A DNA stretch of 25,216 bases from Euprymna scolopes (lineage: Eukaryota > Mollusca > Cephalopoda > Sepiida > Sepiolidae): NCBI GenBank assembly GCA_024364805.1, contig CM044489.1:4402592-4427807 (forward strand), given 5' to 3'. Position 1 is the first letter of the stretch; each line of letters starts with the position of its first letter. The notes beneath the pieces were generated by a model. It had not been told where the DNA came from. It made no database searches and worked only from the letters and a program-made list of their open reading frames with translations. Positions 1-11,659 of this stretch are shown piece by piece. Both the position numbers and the translations under genes were made by a program.

Positions 1-1580
1 TTGAGTGTAACGTCAAAATTAATATACTGTTAAATAGCTAAGAATGATGTAAATTAGATGTGATACATGATTCTAATCTAGTAAGCAAATTTGGAATCAA
101 AAACTCTACACTAGAAACACGTTTTTAGAAATAAAGACAATGGATAATTAGATAAGAAATTTTGATCTATAATAAAGATTAAAAAAAGATTAGTACTATT
201 GTTTCAAAACTGGGAACACAATTTTAGTAATATTGATAGTGAAATAGTTAATACTGTTTCTAGACAAAAAAAGTAGTTTAAAATAAGCGATATGAATTCA
301 ACAAAAGTATTTTAGTAATTAAAGAACGGGGGTACTATTGTTAGATTAGTAAAACTTCAACAATCCTAGCTTTTGAATTAATACTCTTGTTATTGATTAA
401 ATAAAAAGAAATGTGAACACCCACTTACATTGGAGTAAAGCGTACAAGGAGCTTAGGATTAGATTTATTATTATAATACTTGTTAATGGGATTTGTTTTA
501 TTAGTAGACAAGTGTGTAAGCACTTTAAACCTTAATTTATATTTTTGTATTAAAGCCACGCATAATCTCAATAAATTATGTTTGGATGGCAATCAAAGGT
601 TAAATCTTGGGTAATAAAATTAGTATCATGGTTAAGATATGCATTACAGATTATATCTAGAATAGGTTAGCTTAGTTTTAATTGGAATTGTTTACTTAAT
701 AAATAAATCATAAATGCATATTAGGAACATCGAATGGCGTGGGTACCTTCCTTTTCATCTTTATTTATACATGTTAGGATGTTGGTAACTTATAATTCAA
801 TTAAATCTTTACAATTTCGAAGAATGAGAATCAACTAAGCATAAAGTAATTTTAAACTTTCTTTCCTTATTGAACAAGTTTAAAAAAAAAAACTTTCTTA
901 AATCACATAAATAAGTTAGCCGATATTTTGGTAAATAATAAGAGCAAATTCCAGATACGAAACAAACATTGAATCGCGACTATATATGACTAAGTTGATT
1001 AGTCAGGATTAAAAAATAGTTTAAATTAAATAAAATAAAGAAATTTAATTTAAGTAATCAATGAATAGTATTAATAAAACATATTAAATCGACATAGGTA
1101 ATAAGTGCTTACATAGTATGATATTCTGTTTGAATTTTGTTCAATGGAGATACAAAAATAGGTAAACGTATAAATCTTTAAAAATATACTTTGCGAGGAT
1201 GAGATATATGTAAAATATTTTCGCTTGTTTTCTATTCCTTATAATGGAAATGGTTGCCATAATTTATTATTGTTAAAGTGTTTTTATTCAGTACTCTGAA
1301 AAAATGCTGTTCTTGTAAACATTTTCAAACGGCATAATGATTGAATTGGTCCGAATAGTCTGGAAACAATTATGACTAACGATGAAATACACTACTTGTT
1401 TCTATCAACACATTCTATTAAGAATTGTTTTTTGTTAAAACAATATATAAATGCTCAATTATGAAATATGCTAATTTTGTAGCTTACAGTTCAAGTCATC
1501 TCATTTTGGTTTAAAATTTATTGGTATATGAAATATTACTGACTTATATAAACGCAGTAAAATTCGGAATACAACAAATA

Positions 1581-1584
<4 letters not shown>
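1..1584. other. AT-rich DNA with no recognised gene
   Basis: I see no open frame resembling a known protein, no RNA gene and no clear repeat in this stretch. Base composition is strongly AT-rich throughout, with short A and T runs such as the one near 881-890. It ends at a long TA tract. Confidence 0.6.

Positions 1585-1657
<73 letters not shown>
1585..1657. repeat. (TA)n microsatellite
   Basis: An uninterrupted run of alternating T and A. It separates the empty left end from the 41-bp duplication and the LINE remnant to its right. Open frames of alternating Ile-Tyr over tracts like this are artefacts. Confidence 0.97.
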
Positions 1658-1661
<4 letters not shown>

Positions 1662-1675
1662 AACTGACTGTGGAC

Positions 1676-1757
1676 TGTATGTGAATGACTATAATGCTTA
1701 CCCAGAGGAGAGAAACTGTTTGTGAATGACTATAATGCTTACTCAGAGGAGAGAAAA
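1676..1757. repeat. Tandem duplication, two 41-bp units
   Basis: Units at 1676-1716 and 1717-1757 match at about 38 of 41 positions by eye. Both contain the core tgaatgactataatgctta and end in an agaggagagaaa block. The minus strand of the right unit runs into sequence homologous to the LINE reverse transcriptase just after its YADD-like motif, so the duplication appears to have arisen at the broken edge of that LINE. Confidence 0.85.
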
Positions 1758-2545
1758 TCAGAGAGAACTTTTTTTTTTTATTTACGTCTTTGATGAGTTG
1801 CCATGGATGGTCGCCTCATCAGCATAGATGTCAACGAATGGTTTAAGTATGTGTTTTGTGAGATCGTTGATGTAGATCAAACAAAAATAGACCCAGGATT
1901 GATCCGTGTGGGACTCCAGTATTAATACTGTGGGCTTCTGATTTCTGCCCATCAACCACTACACTCATGAGCCCATCAGAGAGAAATGATTTTATAATTG
2001 AGAAAACATTTCCATTCATACCGTAGCTGGAATGCTTGTAAATAGGCCTTTTGGCCATACTTTATCGAAGGCATTTTATATGTCAAGAGCAATTGCCCTA
2101 GAAAGGAAGCCTTTGTCGAGAGATTCATTAATCAAATGGGATATAACCGTTAGCACATCTGCTGTAGATCTAGCAGAACAGAAAACATATTGCAAGTGGC
2201 TAAGAAAGTTATTTCTGCTGAGGTGGTTTACTACTTCTTTATTTAATATTGATTACAGCAACTTACAGCAACACACATGATACTTATTGGTCTGTATTGA
2301 GAGACAGATGACTTATCACCTGAGTTCTTAAATACAGGGCATACTGATGAAGTTTTCCAGGGTGTTGGGGACACTTCTCCTTAAGGACACGCTTAAACAG
2401 TTGTGTATGTATGGGGGCAAGTTCTGGTTGAAGCCTTTTCAATACTATGATTAGAATGCCGTCAGGGCTAGTTGCTTTACTGGAATCAAGGTTCTTGATT
2501 AGCTTGGCGACATCACGCACAGATGAGACTTTAAATTCATAAATG
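1745..2545 (-). pseudogene. Jockey/CR1-like LINE reverse transcriptase, broken
   Basis: A decayed reverse transcriptase domain read leftwards. Motifs appear in the expected order. Near 2470-2455 is SKATSPDGI (RT start). Near 2290 is a YRPISI match in another frame. Then come ARSTADVLTVISHLI near 2160, AFDKVW near 2060, GVPHGSILG near 1900, YINDLTKHI near 1870 and YADE near 1820, in place of the usual catalytic YADD. The frame changes at least twice, once between the SPDGI and YRPIS blocks and once just before YINDL. A stop codon precedes NAFDKVW. A T run at 1769-1779 (A run on the coding strand) interrupts homology to the second LINE copy at 19124-20092, but matching sequence resumes beyond it. 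The endonuclease and the C-terminal part are absent. The clade call (Jockey/CR1 side of the non-LTR tree) is from motif style and is not certain. Confidence 0.85.
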
Positions 2546-3241
2546 CATGCTTAATCATAATTACAATGTAATTGGCATTAGGAGTCCTTGCATTCAGAAG
2601 ACATCTTGCAAACATATGAACATATCAGATTGTTTAACCCTTAAAATGTCCTTATTTTTACGTTAATGTTGGCCTAGTTAGTATGTAGACGATGGATTCG
2701 CCATTAAAATATCCAAATACTACTACCACATGTAATTAATGTCGACGGATGAAATCGAAATAACTGTATTCACCATTGATAAGTGCTTTATTGAGGAATA
2801 AAATGTGATGAATATAGGTAAGGAATCGTGGTTTACGATACTAACAAATAAATAATGGTGTAGATTATTAAACGGATGAAAAATGGTTTATTATGAAACT
2901 TTAATATTTATAATTTATTCGCATCATGTAAAAGGAAATATCCAATGTTAGGAGCGTAATTTCGTGCCTTTATCTGTTCGTGTATACATTTGTGGGTGGG
3001 ATGAGCAGATATTGCTTTCATGACGCCAATATGTGTAAAGTTCTTCGTTTGTGAATGTACTTCGTTTTCGTTTACATGTCTCCACAGACAACAGGACTTA
3101 ACGTAACACTTTTATCCCGCCTTTTAAATTTTTGTTGACGAGATTCCGTTCTCTTTCTTTTTGACGGACAATATTTACTAAAACATTGCTAATCTTAAAC
3201 CGGAATTTGTTTTCAATTTTATAGAATGTACAATCATAATC
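2546..3241. other. AT-rich spacer, nothing recognised
   Basis: Sequence between the LINE remnant and the left LTR. I see no coding motif on either strand and no clear repeat. Composition becomes slightly less AT-rich from about 2980 to 3200, without an interpretable feature. Confidence 0.5.
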
Positions 3242-3246
3242 TCTAT

Positions 3247-3660
3247 TCTAGTATTGAAATAAAAGTTTTCCTTTTAACTGCCGGATACTATTAAATTTTA
3301 ATGAAAAAAGAGGGTTTTCTTCTTCAGCTTGCAACGCTCTCGGCTCGGACAAAAAACAAATGACACTTCTTTTTCTCTTACAGTTTCGACGTTCAACGAA
3401 AATATGTCTTTCTTTCTTCCCACTGGCACGCAAATTTACCGTACGCTCGAATGACATCGATTGAACAATTTTCTCAACTTTCATATCCTATCTAGAAAAA
3501 AAAGGAAGACACAGAAAAAAATAGCTTCCCATCATGCCCTGCCTTCCCAAGATTCCCATCGTGTATATAAATGACCTAGCCATCCTTTCCTTCTCCTTTC
3601 CCAAAGAGCGATGCAGATACGCCCGGTACGTTTTTTTTTTCTAACCATATACACCACACA
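3247..3660 (-). repeat. 3' LTR of the Gypsy fossil
   Basis: Matches 5404-5818 along its whole length, including the shared blocks cagcttgcaacgctctcgg and tatataaatgacctagcc. On the element's strand it begins TGTGTGG, directly preceded by a purine-rich AGGGG that fits a polypurine tract. The other end, ...CAATACTAGA, does not finish in the usual CA, so the exact inner or outer edge could be off by a few bases. Confidence 0.85.
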
Positions 3661-3974
3661 CCCCTGATCTTCGAGATCAATAAGATATTTCATAATCCCT
3701 CATCCAAACAGGCCTCCTCCTCTCACGTTGAGGCCTCTTGGGGAAAACTTATTGGGGGTTGACGTTTTCAGGCCCACTACAGACATTCTCGTCCGGTTGT
3801 AAATAACCACAATGGGGGACTAAGTCGAATTGGGGTGCATCGTTAGCTTCTTGGCGGATCTCGACTTCATCCTCCTCACTGCCATAAGTGCGCATGGCAG
3901 GGTTACACAACGCAGGTCTAGGATATGCCGGGGAACGCCATTCACCATCACGTTGTTCTTCGAATGCGTTCTTG

Positions 3975-4730
3975 TTACGACCCCCTCCCCCAGCGAGTGG
4001 TGCATATTGCATTAGGGGGCTTCACCCACACCTTCTCGCCAACTTTAATGGTAGAATCTTCACCCTCAATTCCTACCGTTTTGTTGCACGGATGCTGCCA
4101 CTTATATGCGAAGATGACTCTATGTGGCACAGTTGTCTGATCTTGTCTGGTTTTCGGTGAGATCTTGTACCAAAAAACCGCCTCCATGGGTGAAATGTTG
4201 CTTTTTTCCGCAACATCCTTGATCGTGCGATGGTTTCATCTTGACAATCCCATTGCCACTCGATCGATACGCAGCCTTAAAAAATTTCCGTACTCCCCAC
4301 TTATCACACACCTCTTTAAAGGCTTCTGATCGGAAAGCGGGACCATTGCCCATTAACATTTCCTCAACAGACCCTCTCTCTAAAAATATCTCTTCGATCA
4401 CTCTCCGATCGCCCATGCAGCTTCTGCCCTGATCTCTCTCCATATGCCAAACTTCCCCGGTCCACAATTGACCATCGACAGATACAGCTTGTGTCGATAA
4501 TTGGTCACATCAATGGCCGATCGCTTCCAGTCCTCTGCAATGTGCAACTCTCCTGTTTCGTGTCTGGATGGTCCGGGGTGTATCGATTGGCACTCCTGAC
4601 AGTGCTCCACTACCTCCCTGACCTCCTTCTCGACGGTCTCCGGGTAAACCTCTCTTGCCAGGAATAACGTCCGTTCTCGACCAAAGTGGTGCATTTCATG
4701 TAACTTTTTAATTCCTCCCCTGCACAGCAT
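3975..4730 (-). pseudogene. Gypsy integrase remnant
   Basis: Reading leftwards, an HHCC zinc-finger region is visible (LHEMHHFGRERT, then HCQECQSIHPG) near 4700-4560. A catalytic-core-like block with NGPAFRSEAFKEVCDKWGV follows near 4350-4290, which resembles the conserved DNGPAF region of retroviral-type integrases. A C-terminal block with VGEKVWVKPP lies near 4040. The order is that of a Ty3/Gypsy integrase. It is a broken fossil and codes for nothing whole. Plus-strand open frames across 3830-4430 are shadows of it. Confidence 0.85.
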
Positions 4731-4936
4731 ACTGAGGAACCCTCCATTCTCTCTTGCAGCCAGCCTTATTTACCCGTGTCATCGAGTCCGTCTTGTTCTT
4801 TTCTGATAGGACCAGCACTACAGATACTCCGCTATCAAATCTGCAAGTGCTCCAAGACTGCGCTTGATCAGCATTTCTGCAGCACCTCAAGTCCTAACTC
4901 TCTTATCGCCAGTAACTGCCGACCTGATCCCTGAAA

Positions 4937-5374
4937 CTACCGTTGCCGAATCTCTGCCTGTTCGCGGAAATTTCTTCTGTGAAGCCGTTCAATAGGTATA
5001 GCGTTACCGTCATCTCCAGGCTCCTCCCCACGTAACTTAGCCAATCCTGCCAGCGTCTTGATCTCCGCAGCAAAGACGTCATCAGACTCGCCAGTCCACC
5101 TCAAACTTGCAAGCCTTCGGACTGCTTCAAATGGACACTCAGCGAAAGCCAATTTCAGTCTTTGCTCAACTGAGACAAGTCTCCCTTTATCTTCATCGCG
5201 CATCTGCTGGTAAATAGTGAGGGCTTCCCCCTCTAAGTAGAGCGGCAGCAGGGTGACCACGCCCTCGAGTTTTTGCAATTTTGCCACCCTCTTTAATTCT
5301 TCTAGCCATTTAATTAGGTCACCATCCTCAGTGAGGGGTCTCAAGAACTGAGTTGAGAGTCTCCAGTCAGCCAT
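4937..5374 (-). pseudogene. Gypsy gag-like remnant
   Basis: A gag-type open frame begins MADWRLSTQFLRPL about 30 bp inside the 5' LTR, which is the expected place. It contains the hydrophilic, helical segment typical of Gypsy gag, with LPLYLEGEALTIYQQM and a later AEIKTLAGLAKLRGEE. No zinc-knuckle is visible. It is only the beginning of a gag, so it is treated as part of the broken element. No primer-binding site complementary to a recognisable tRNA was evident in the short gap before it. Confidence 0.75.
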
Positions 5375-5403
5375 AATAATCTGTTTGATAGGTCGAAATA
5401 GCT

Positions 5404-5818
5404 TCTAGTATTGAAATTAAAGTGTTCCTCTTAATTGCCGAATACTGTTAAATGGTCATGCAAAAAAAAAGATATTTTCTTCTTCAGCTTGCAACGCTCT
5501 CGGCACATACAAACAAACGGCAATCCTTTTTCTCTTCCAGTTTCGACGTTAGTAGAAAATCCGTCTTTCTTTCTTTCCACTGACATGCAAATTAACTGTA
5601 CGTTCGAACGACCTCGAGTGAACAATTTCGCCAGCTTTTATATCCTATCTAGAAAAAAAAGGAAGAGACAGAAAAAAATCGTTTCTCCTATCATGCCCTG
5701 CCTTCCCAAGATGTCCTTCGTGTATATAAATGACCTAGCCATCCTTTCCTTCTTTTATCCCAAAGAGTGATGCAGATACGCCCGGTACATTTTTTTCTTT
5801 CTAATCATATATCTCACA
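5404..5818 (-). repeat. 5' LTR of the Gypsy fossil
   Basis: Partner of 3247-3660. On the element's strand it begins TGTGAGATATATG and carries a TATA-like sequence (ATTTATATACACG on the minus strand, near 5730-5718). It is followed by the gag-like frame. Confidence 0.85.
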
Positions 5819-5823
5819 TCTAT

Positions 5824-8452
5824 GCTTAAATATGTATCCATTTCTTGACGAGCTACTGAGTTGTTTGCATCCTTATGTCTATTAGAAGCAAAAGGTAACA
5901 ATAAGCAAATCCTTACAACAGATTGTTAATTAGTTCTTACCTTTTGCCTCCTTATGCCAAGGAGTGCATCATAATCTATCAATCTACCACTACATAAAAT
6001 CGAATTTGCGTGTGAATTCTATTCCACGGTTAGGCCATTTTCTTTAAATTACACATGATTATGTTTACTTAGTCCCAGAGTATTCTCCCGTAGGTTTTAT
6101 GTTTCATCTAAATCCGTCTGATAAATATCGAACATCGATAATCAAAAAATTAGATAAAGGAAAAAATCCGATTCTGACCAAAGCTAATACTTTGATATAT
6201 CCCAATATTACAGGTGCATTGAGAGGTGTTATTCTCGCATGAGAAGAAAGTTACACCTATAAAATCACCTTAGATTACTTCATGAGACAGAGGCGTGTTC
6301 GAAATAAATATTTCTCTTTAGACCACAATAATACCAGGATACATTACGTTTAAAACTTTTATTGAAGCCATTATTATAACATTCTAAAATCAATAGTAGA
6401 TACAACAGTGGAACATAGACTCAAATCTATTGTGGACTACGTCACTACGAAGAGTAATGTAAAGTTTCCTCCCGATAGAGTTTGTGGGGAAGGTTCTAAC
6501 AAGAGCAAGAAATAAAGTAATTTGATTAAAAATGGAGAATTTACTGATTCGATTACCTAAAATGTATGGGATCGTGGACAATTTGTTGATTCTCATTAAA
6601 TCCCGAACAAAGTTAAGTCTCTCTAATGGTATACTATACTTTTGATATTGTTGAAGTAGCTCTATATTTATATATTAGTGCATATGTCAATGCAGTCTTA
6701 TTTCCCAACTGCGCTGATATCAATTGCGTTGGTCTAATAATCGTTTAACAGTTTTCTATGGATGTTGATTGGTTCAATTTTATTTCATGCATTGAGGAGT
6801 CGAATGCGGTATCTAGGCTTCTGACACACGTCCATATCGCGGATTGTAACTTTATATAATTTTTTTATATATTTTTTATTACACGGCTATATCTGCAACA
6901 GATGGATGAAACTCTCAGACCATGCATGCATAAGTTTAGCCATCAATGTATTTTACAATACCCTCTAATCCAGGGGCGAAATAAAAATAGGCGGAACCAT
7001 ATTATTAGCATATAAACATTAGTTCTCTATTGGAGAATACTTTTCACCTAACAAACTGTCCAAATTGTGAAGATTAACATGCCTAATTTTTTTGCAAATA
7101 TTTGACGTACTACCCTGGGCTTAGAAGTGGTCAACTAGTATATGTATAAATAAATGTGACCTTCTCTCTGTGTGTCTCTGCGAAACTCCTATAGGAATAT
7201 TTTCTCTGCAGACTTTAACCCTCGCATATAGGGTATTTTGACATCTGGAACACTTTCGATTTGTTTTTTACTTTGTAGCCGCGAAGGGGTCAGATTACAA
7301 AAACAACAATTAACCTTGGCAGAAGTAAATCGATTCACTTTTCATGATTCATACACCTATATGCTTTGCTTCATGCCCCTTCATTTTTAGCTTATTTTAT
7401 ACCTCTGGTTATAGCTCAACCCGTAAGGACAAAGGCAAAAGTGCTAAATGACGATTACACCTGTTTTCTTTCGATTCTAGCTGGTGATACTTAATTATTT
7501 TTAACTTTTGAAATCATTACAAAATATGTATGAATTATTATATATTTAAGTAATATAAGAACACCACATAGGTGTTCCTTTCACCAAGAAACTCATCAAG
7601 AGGTAATCGTTGGATAAAGAAAGATATAAGAGATGAATAAAACTAACACGTGAGAGCAAATACCTTGGGATATACGAGTAAAGGGAGGGAAGGGGGAAGT
7701 AGAGGCGATTGTTAATTCCTATAAAATATATATGTACAAAAATATAAAATAAAATATATGTGCAATTAAGATTAAAAGGCTGGAAAAAAGGATAAGGATA
7801 TATCTCTGAGCAGGTGCAATGATCTAACAGACTCCTTTTGGCAGCAAACCGAGAGATTGCGTATGAGAAATGAGACTGAATCCAGAATATTTAAATGATT
7901 CTAAGGGTCAGTCTGGTGCAAAATTCTAAACAATCTATTTTATAGCAACTGGCACAAGCTGGTGTTTCAACTAAATGCTGGTCAGTGGCAGATCCAAAGG
8001 CAGAAGAATGATGTAGACGGCGTGGCATGCCTAGACTACTTTTGTCGGTACATGTTGGTTAACCCGTGTCTGTAAATACAAGGAGGTTCTTGCTTATTTC
8101 AAATCAAATAATTAAATTTTGATGGTTGGTGAGAGGTGCCTCTTGGGTTTGCTTTTATATTATTTTTAAAGCGGTATATAATATTCTAACACTAAAACTA
8201 TATTAAAGTGTATTATATGAACGACTAGTATACATTAAACAGAACGACATAGCAGAAAAAACTAAACTAGGATAACAAAAACCACATTAATAGTTATGTG
8301 AATTTCAGTATACGGCAATAACTGTATCTTTGTTTACAGGAAGTTTATCGGAAGAAAACGAATCACACTTATTTTTCTGTATATAAAACCAAAAGAAAAA
8401 TAATGGCATAAACTACTTTTAAATTGAAGCTTGCTAAATTAAAGAGAATAAA
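5824..8452. other. Long AT-rich stretch without recognised genes
   Basis: No open frame here resembles a known protein. The longest (minus, 6390-6596) has no family motif. Small structures only: an 11-bp inverted repeat (gcaaaaggtaa near 5888 against ttaccttttgc near 5939). No long TA tract and no recognisable transposon are present, unlike the right half of the window. Confidence 0.5.
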
Positions 8453-8524
8453 TTATAGTGAAGATAGAAAAAACACAAGTTGAGGCCCGAGGAAGTTCTT
8501 TGCGTTTTGAATGAAAACAAACGC

Positions 8525-8698
8525 TATAAATGCACTGATCCTTATCAAACTCCAACCGTATTTGCTTATCTCCTGAATTTGAAAGCGCGAGTCAACCATT
8601 GACTTGCGAACGACAACATGGCAATACTCGGCCCCGTGCCGCGTAATCTCAAACGCTACCTTCTTACGTCCATACGTTCTGTAGACCGCCCCTAAGCA
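8525..8698 (+). promoter_or_regulatory. Possible TATA promoter and leader
   Basis: A TATAAA at 8525-8530 lies in a patch that is visibly richer in G and C than its surroundings, with CpGs such as those around 8630-8645. About 90 bp downstream an ATG in fair context (aacATGG, 8618) opens a 25-codon frame, MAILGPVPRNLKRYLLTSIR onward, that closes at 8693-8695. Three bases later a second ATGG (8699) opens a longer frame. On the opposite strand 8453-8704 is open for over 80 codons. No protein family is recognised, and a chance open patch or decayed repeat is equally possible. Confidence 0.18.
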
Positions 8699-9064
8699 AT
8701 GGCGTTAGCTAGAAAGATAACAGAACTCAGTTATCATAACAGTCGAAAGGTCACATCCGTTATTTACGATAGGAAAGTCGATCCGATGATTATTCTATCC
8801 GACAATTCAGTTTTAAATGTAATAACAAATGACTTCTCCTCTCCCCCTGTATTTATCTTCCTTTCTTTCGCTGTCCCCCTATCTCTTCTCCTGTGTCTTC
8901 TCTTTCTGCATTATATTACACGCATTTTTTCTAAAATGTATTTGTGTTTCTTATCTAAGCCAATTTCTTACGTGTCTTATTTCCTTCTCTTTAACTTTTA
9001 TATACAAAGCATGGCTCGTGGTTTAAATCACAGCAGCCTGAAAAAGACATTAGCCAGAAGTTAG
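8699..9064 (+). CDS. Hypothetical 121-residue open frame
   Basis: Begins MALARKITELSYHN in a good initiation context. A hydrophobic stretch at about residues 49-75 (VFIFLSFAVPLSLLLCLLFL) could span a membrane. I recognise no family. The second half follows pyrimidine-rich DNA, which by itself yields hydrophobic residues, so this may be a chance frame. Its only support is its start next to the TATA-bearing patch at 8525-8698. Confidence 0.12.
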   Translation: MALARKITELSYHNSRKVTSVIYDRKVDPMIILSDNSVLNVITNDFSSPPVFIFLSFAVPLSLLLCLLFLHYITRIFSKMYLCFLSKPISYVSYFLLFNFYIQSMARGLNHSSLKKTLARS

Positions 9065-10443
9065 TAGCAAGCTCCTGAATAATGGATAGATTTATCCGTA
9101 GTAAGGAAGAGCGAAATAACATTTACCCCATGTAACTAGTGTTGAACACATCAATATATATGTGCACGTTAGTGTGCGTGTGCGTGTGTGTATGTGTATG
9201 TTTAAATATACATATAAATTGTGTATATTAGTCAACATTTTTTCTTTTACGGCAGGATACTCCGGCTTAACACGATATTCTCTACTAAAGCAGACGATAT
9301 TAATGTATGGTTCATACGTATCAAGAACACTTTAGATTCTTTGCCCATCCTCAGGTTATAAAAAGTGATCAAAAAACAACCGAAGAAAATAAGAGATTTT
9401 AAAAACGTAGGTGTGAATTGTGCGCTTGAAATTATGAGAGAATAATGTTTCATTGTAACAGGAGGTGCGTTAAGAAATACTATTCAGTCGTGTTTGTATT
9501 TAATATTATAACTAGTTTCTTAATCAATCTTTTTAATTGTAAGTCATAGAGTGTTTATAGATACTTTCGAGTATTTTTAAATTTTAGAAATTGTTTAGGA
9601 ATATATTATATTAATGCTACAAAGTAGAATACATAGTAATACATATTTCTTACTTGTTTACTCTACTTTATATTTGGTTTGTAAATTTGTGAATTTCTCA
9701 CACAACTTCACCGAAATTAATTGGGAGTAGATTTAGCCATGGACATTTTATAAATAGTCGAGATTATTATAGCTCTAATGTAAGTATAAGTACAAAGATT
9801 AATGCTAATTTTCATGGATCTGATATACAAACATATGAATAGAATGGTCTCAAATTCCGCATGGCAATTCTATGTTTTACTGAGATTCCTATTGAAGGTT
9901 AGTCTGTCAAATGCTACAGCTATTACTACAGTAGTAATAATGAAAATAATAATTATTTTCCTAAACTTCTCAGAAAAAAACGGTCAAAACTAATCGGAAA
10001 ACTTTTGCTAAAAGACGAAATGAAATGAAATATTTATCATATGTAAAGCGACTTTCTTGAAATGTAGAGAATTTCGTTTTTGGTTAAACACTAGGGGTGT
10101 TTCTTTCTTCCAACTCTAATTGTTTTATTTTTATTTGAAAAATGGAAAACAGAAATAATTTTGCATGCACTTATGATTTTTAAACTTTCTGCACGAACAT
10201 TTAAAATTGATAACTGGAGGGATGCTCGATTTAATAGTACAATATGGATAATATATTAATCAGAATGTCCCATAAGACTATAAAAATCGATACTTTTACG
10301 ACAACTACTAGCACTTGTAATTAAAAAAAATGAATTATGATTGCTATAAAGTTTTTCAAGAATGGACAATAGTCTGTGAGTGAAATATATATTTTTAGAA
10401 TTAACTTTCAACTCCTGCATCAACTTTAATTCTATCTGTGAAG

Positions 10444-10446
<3 letters not shown>
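9065..10446. other. AT-rich stretch, nothing recognised
   Basis: A short GT-rich run (about 9161-9205) is the only repeat noted. Small open frames at 9247-9453 (minus) and 9802-9993 (plus) have no family motif. It ends at a TA tract. Confidence 0.5.

Positions 10447-10511
<65 letters not shown>
10447..10511. repeat. (TA)n microsatellite
   Basis: Pure alternating AT. On its right side is a minus-strand, AT-rich tail that starts with CTGATGAGAAGG at about 10651-10640, the arrangement seen at other TA tracts in this window. Confidence 0.97.
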
Positions 10512-10512
<1 letters not shown>

Positions 10513-10655
10513 GAGCAAATAGTTAAACAAACATGTTAAAATACTTTGAAAAATAGTTAAACCATATTTAATCTAACAAATAAACACTCAATAAGTGGAT
10601 AGTCCTTAATCCCCGGAGTTTCCAATAAATGCTTTCCTTCTCATCAGAGGATAGG
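10512..10655 (-). repeat. Element tail ending in (TA)n
   Basis: On the minus strand CTGATGA (near 10648) is followed by GGAAACTCC about 20 nt on. An AT-rich tail of about 110 nt then runs into the TA tract. This resembles the tails of the unit I repeats and of the hammerhead-bearing sequence near 22600. A 4-bp stem-I pairing (TCCT with AGGA) is possible but stems II and III are not formed, so any ribozyme here is decayed. Confidence 0.4.
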
Positions 10656-11550
10656 AATCAGAAAAAGTCGGGATCGGATTAAGCATACAAAAGTATTTGG
10701 TGAAACTGCAAGAAAGTCAAATATTTTAATTGATAACAAAAATTGAAGCAACGGGAATATGGTTAAGAAAAGGGTGATTTCCCGTGAATGGATAGTCTGG
10801 TAAAAGGTAATGTATCCAATGACGGTAAAATCCAAAAATGTAAATCCAAGAATGTTAGTTAAATTTCCATTCGCACAAGTAAAATGAAAGGAACTCGCGT
10901 AATTAGAAAATGGTCCAAAATAACCCAAAATGCCGAAATCCGTGGAATAATTCACAAATATATACAGGGAAAAGGACAACAAAATTCCACTAATATTAAT
11001 AAAGAAAAATAAGATATGCGTTTAACACGGCTGTCGAGACAAAGTGTAATTAAGACAAATCAGTGAGGAAGATGAGAGAGAGAAAATATTAAATGGTGAT
11101 AGAATTAAATATAAAATAAAAAAGCCAATGTCGAATGACCCAGACAAAATTATGTTAAAATGACCCAAAAATATATGGCAAAAGAGGTCAACTGAAATGT
11201 ACAGGTTATTACTTGAGAAAATGGCAGAAAGAGTTATTAAAAGACAATAAATAGAAAGAAAAAATATATAAATAAAAAATATAAAAAATAAAATATAAAA
11301 TAAATTTAAAAAAAAATAAAGGGGAAAGGAAGGCTGGTATCTGCAAATTCCGGATAAAGTATGTAAGAAAATTAATATAGTAAACTATAATTAAATATAC
11401 ATGCAGTATATGAATGTGTAGGTAGATTGATATATTAGATAGATAGGAAAATTAAAAGACTAAAACGGAAATTGGAGATAAAAACCGGTCAAGCAAAGAG
11501 GAAATAAACAATTAAAATAAAGGATTATTTAGTTATAAAGTATTATTTTA
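10656..11550. other. A-rich plus strand, no recognised gene
   Basis: The plus strand is rich in A and G and poor in C, extreme at 11220-11330 where it is almost only A and T. A 112-codon minus-strand frame (10644-10982) is long but hydrophobic and featureless, as expected where the complementary strand lacks stop triplets. No function can be given. Confidence 0.4.
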
Positions 11551-11551
11551 T

Positions 11552-11655
11552 ATATATATACATATATATATATATATGTATATATATATATGTATATATA
11601 TATACATATATATATACATTGCATGTTGTATCCAGGTGTATTTCTTTTTAATATA
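11552..11655. repeat. Imperfect TA/TATG-type microsatellite
   Basis: Runs of TA interrupted by single c or g bases (tatacatata, tatgtatata). It adjoins the tail end of the minus-strand unit I copy. Confidence 0.85.
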
Positions 11656-11659
11656 TTTA

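Larger units (their letters stand above)
3247..5818 (-). mobile_element. Ty3/Gypsy LTR retrotransposon fossil
   Basis: Two similar direct repeats of about 415 bp flank an internal region of about 1.74 kb read on the minus strand. A gag-like remnant lies next to the right LTR, which is therefore the 5' LTR, and integrase remnants lie toward the left LTR. This is the normal order for Ty3/Gypsy. The internal region is much shorter than a complete member, and I did not recognise a reverse transcriptase or RNase H part. The pentamer tctat occurs immediately outside both ends (3242-3246 and 5819-5823), which fits a 5-bp target duplication. The two LTRs look roughly 80-85% identical by eye, so this is an old insertion. 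The element is clearly broken, with several breaks. Confidence 0.88.

Noticed and set aside
1800-1825. CTGATGAGG as a hammerhead core
   Set aside because: These bases are the YADE codons of the LINE reverse transcriptase. No stems form around them.
2032-2280. 82-residue plus-strand frame
   Set aside because: Antisense of the LINE reverse transcriptase, whose motifs read on the minus strand.
3830-4432. Plus-strand open frames over the Gypsy element
   Set aside because: They are antisense shadows of the integrase remnant.
10644-10982. 112-residue hydrophobic protein on the minus strand
   Set aside because: No family motif. The A-rich complementary strand makes stop-free, hydrophobic frames likely by chance.
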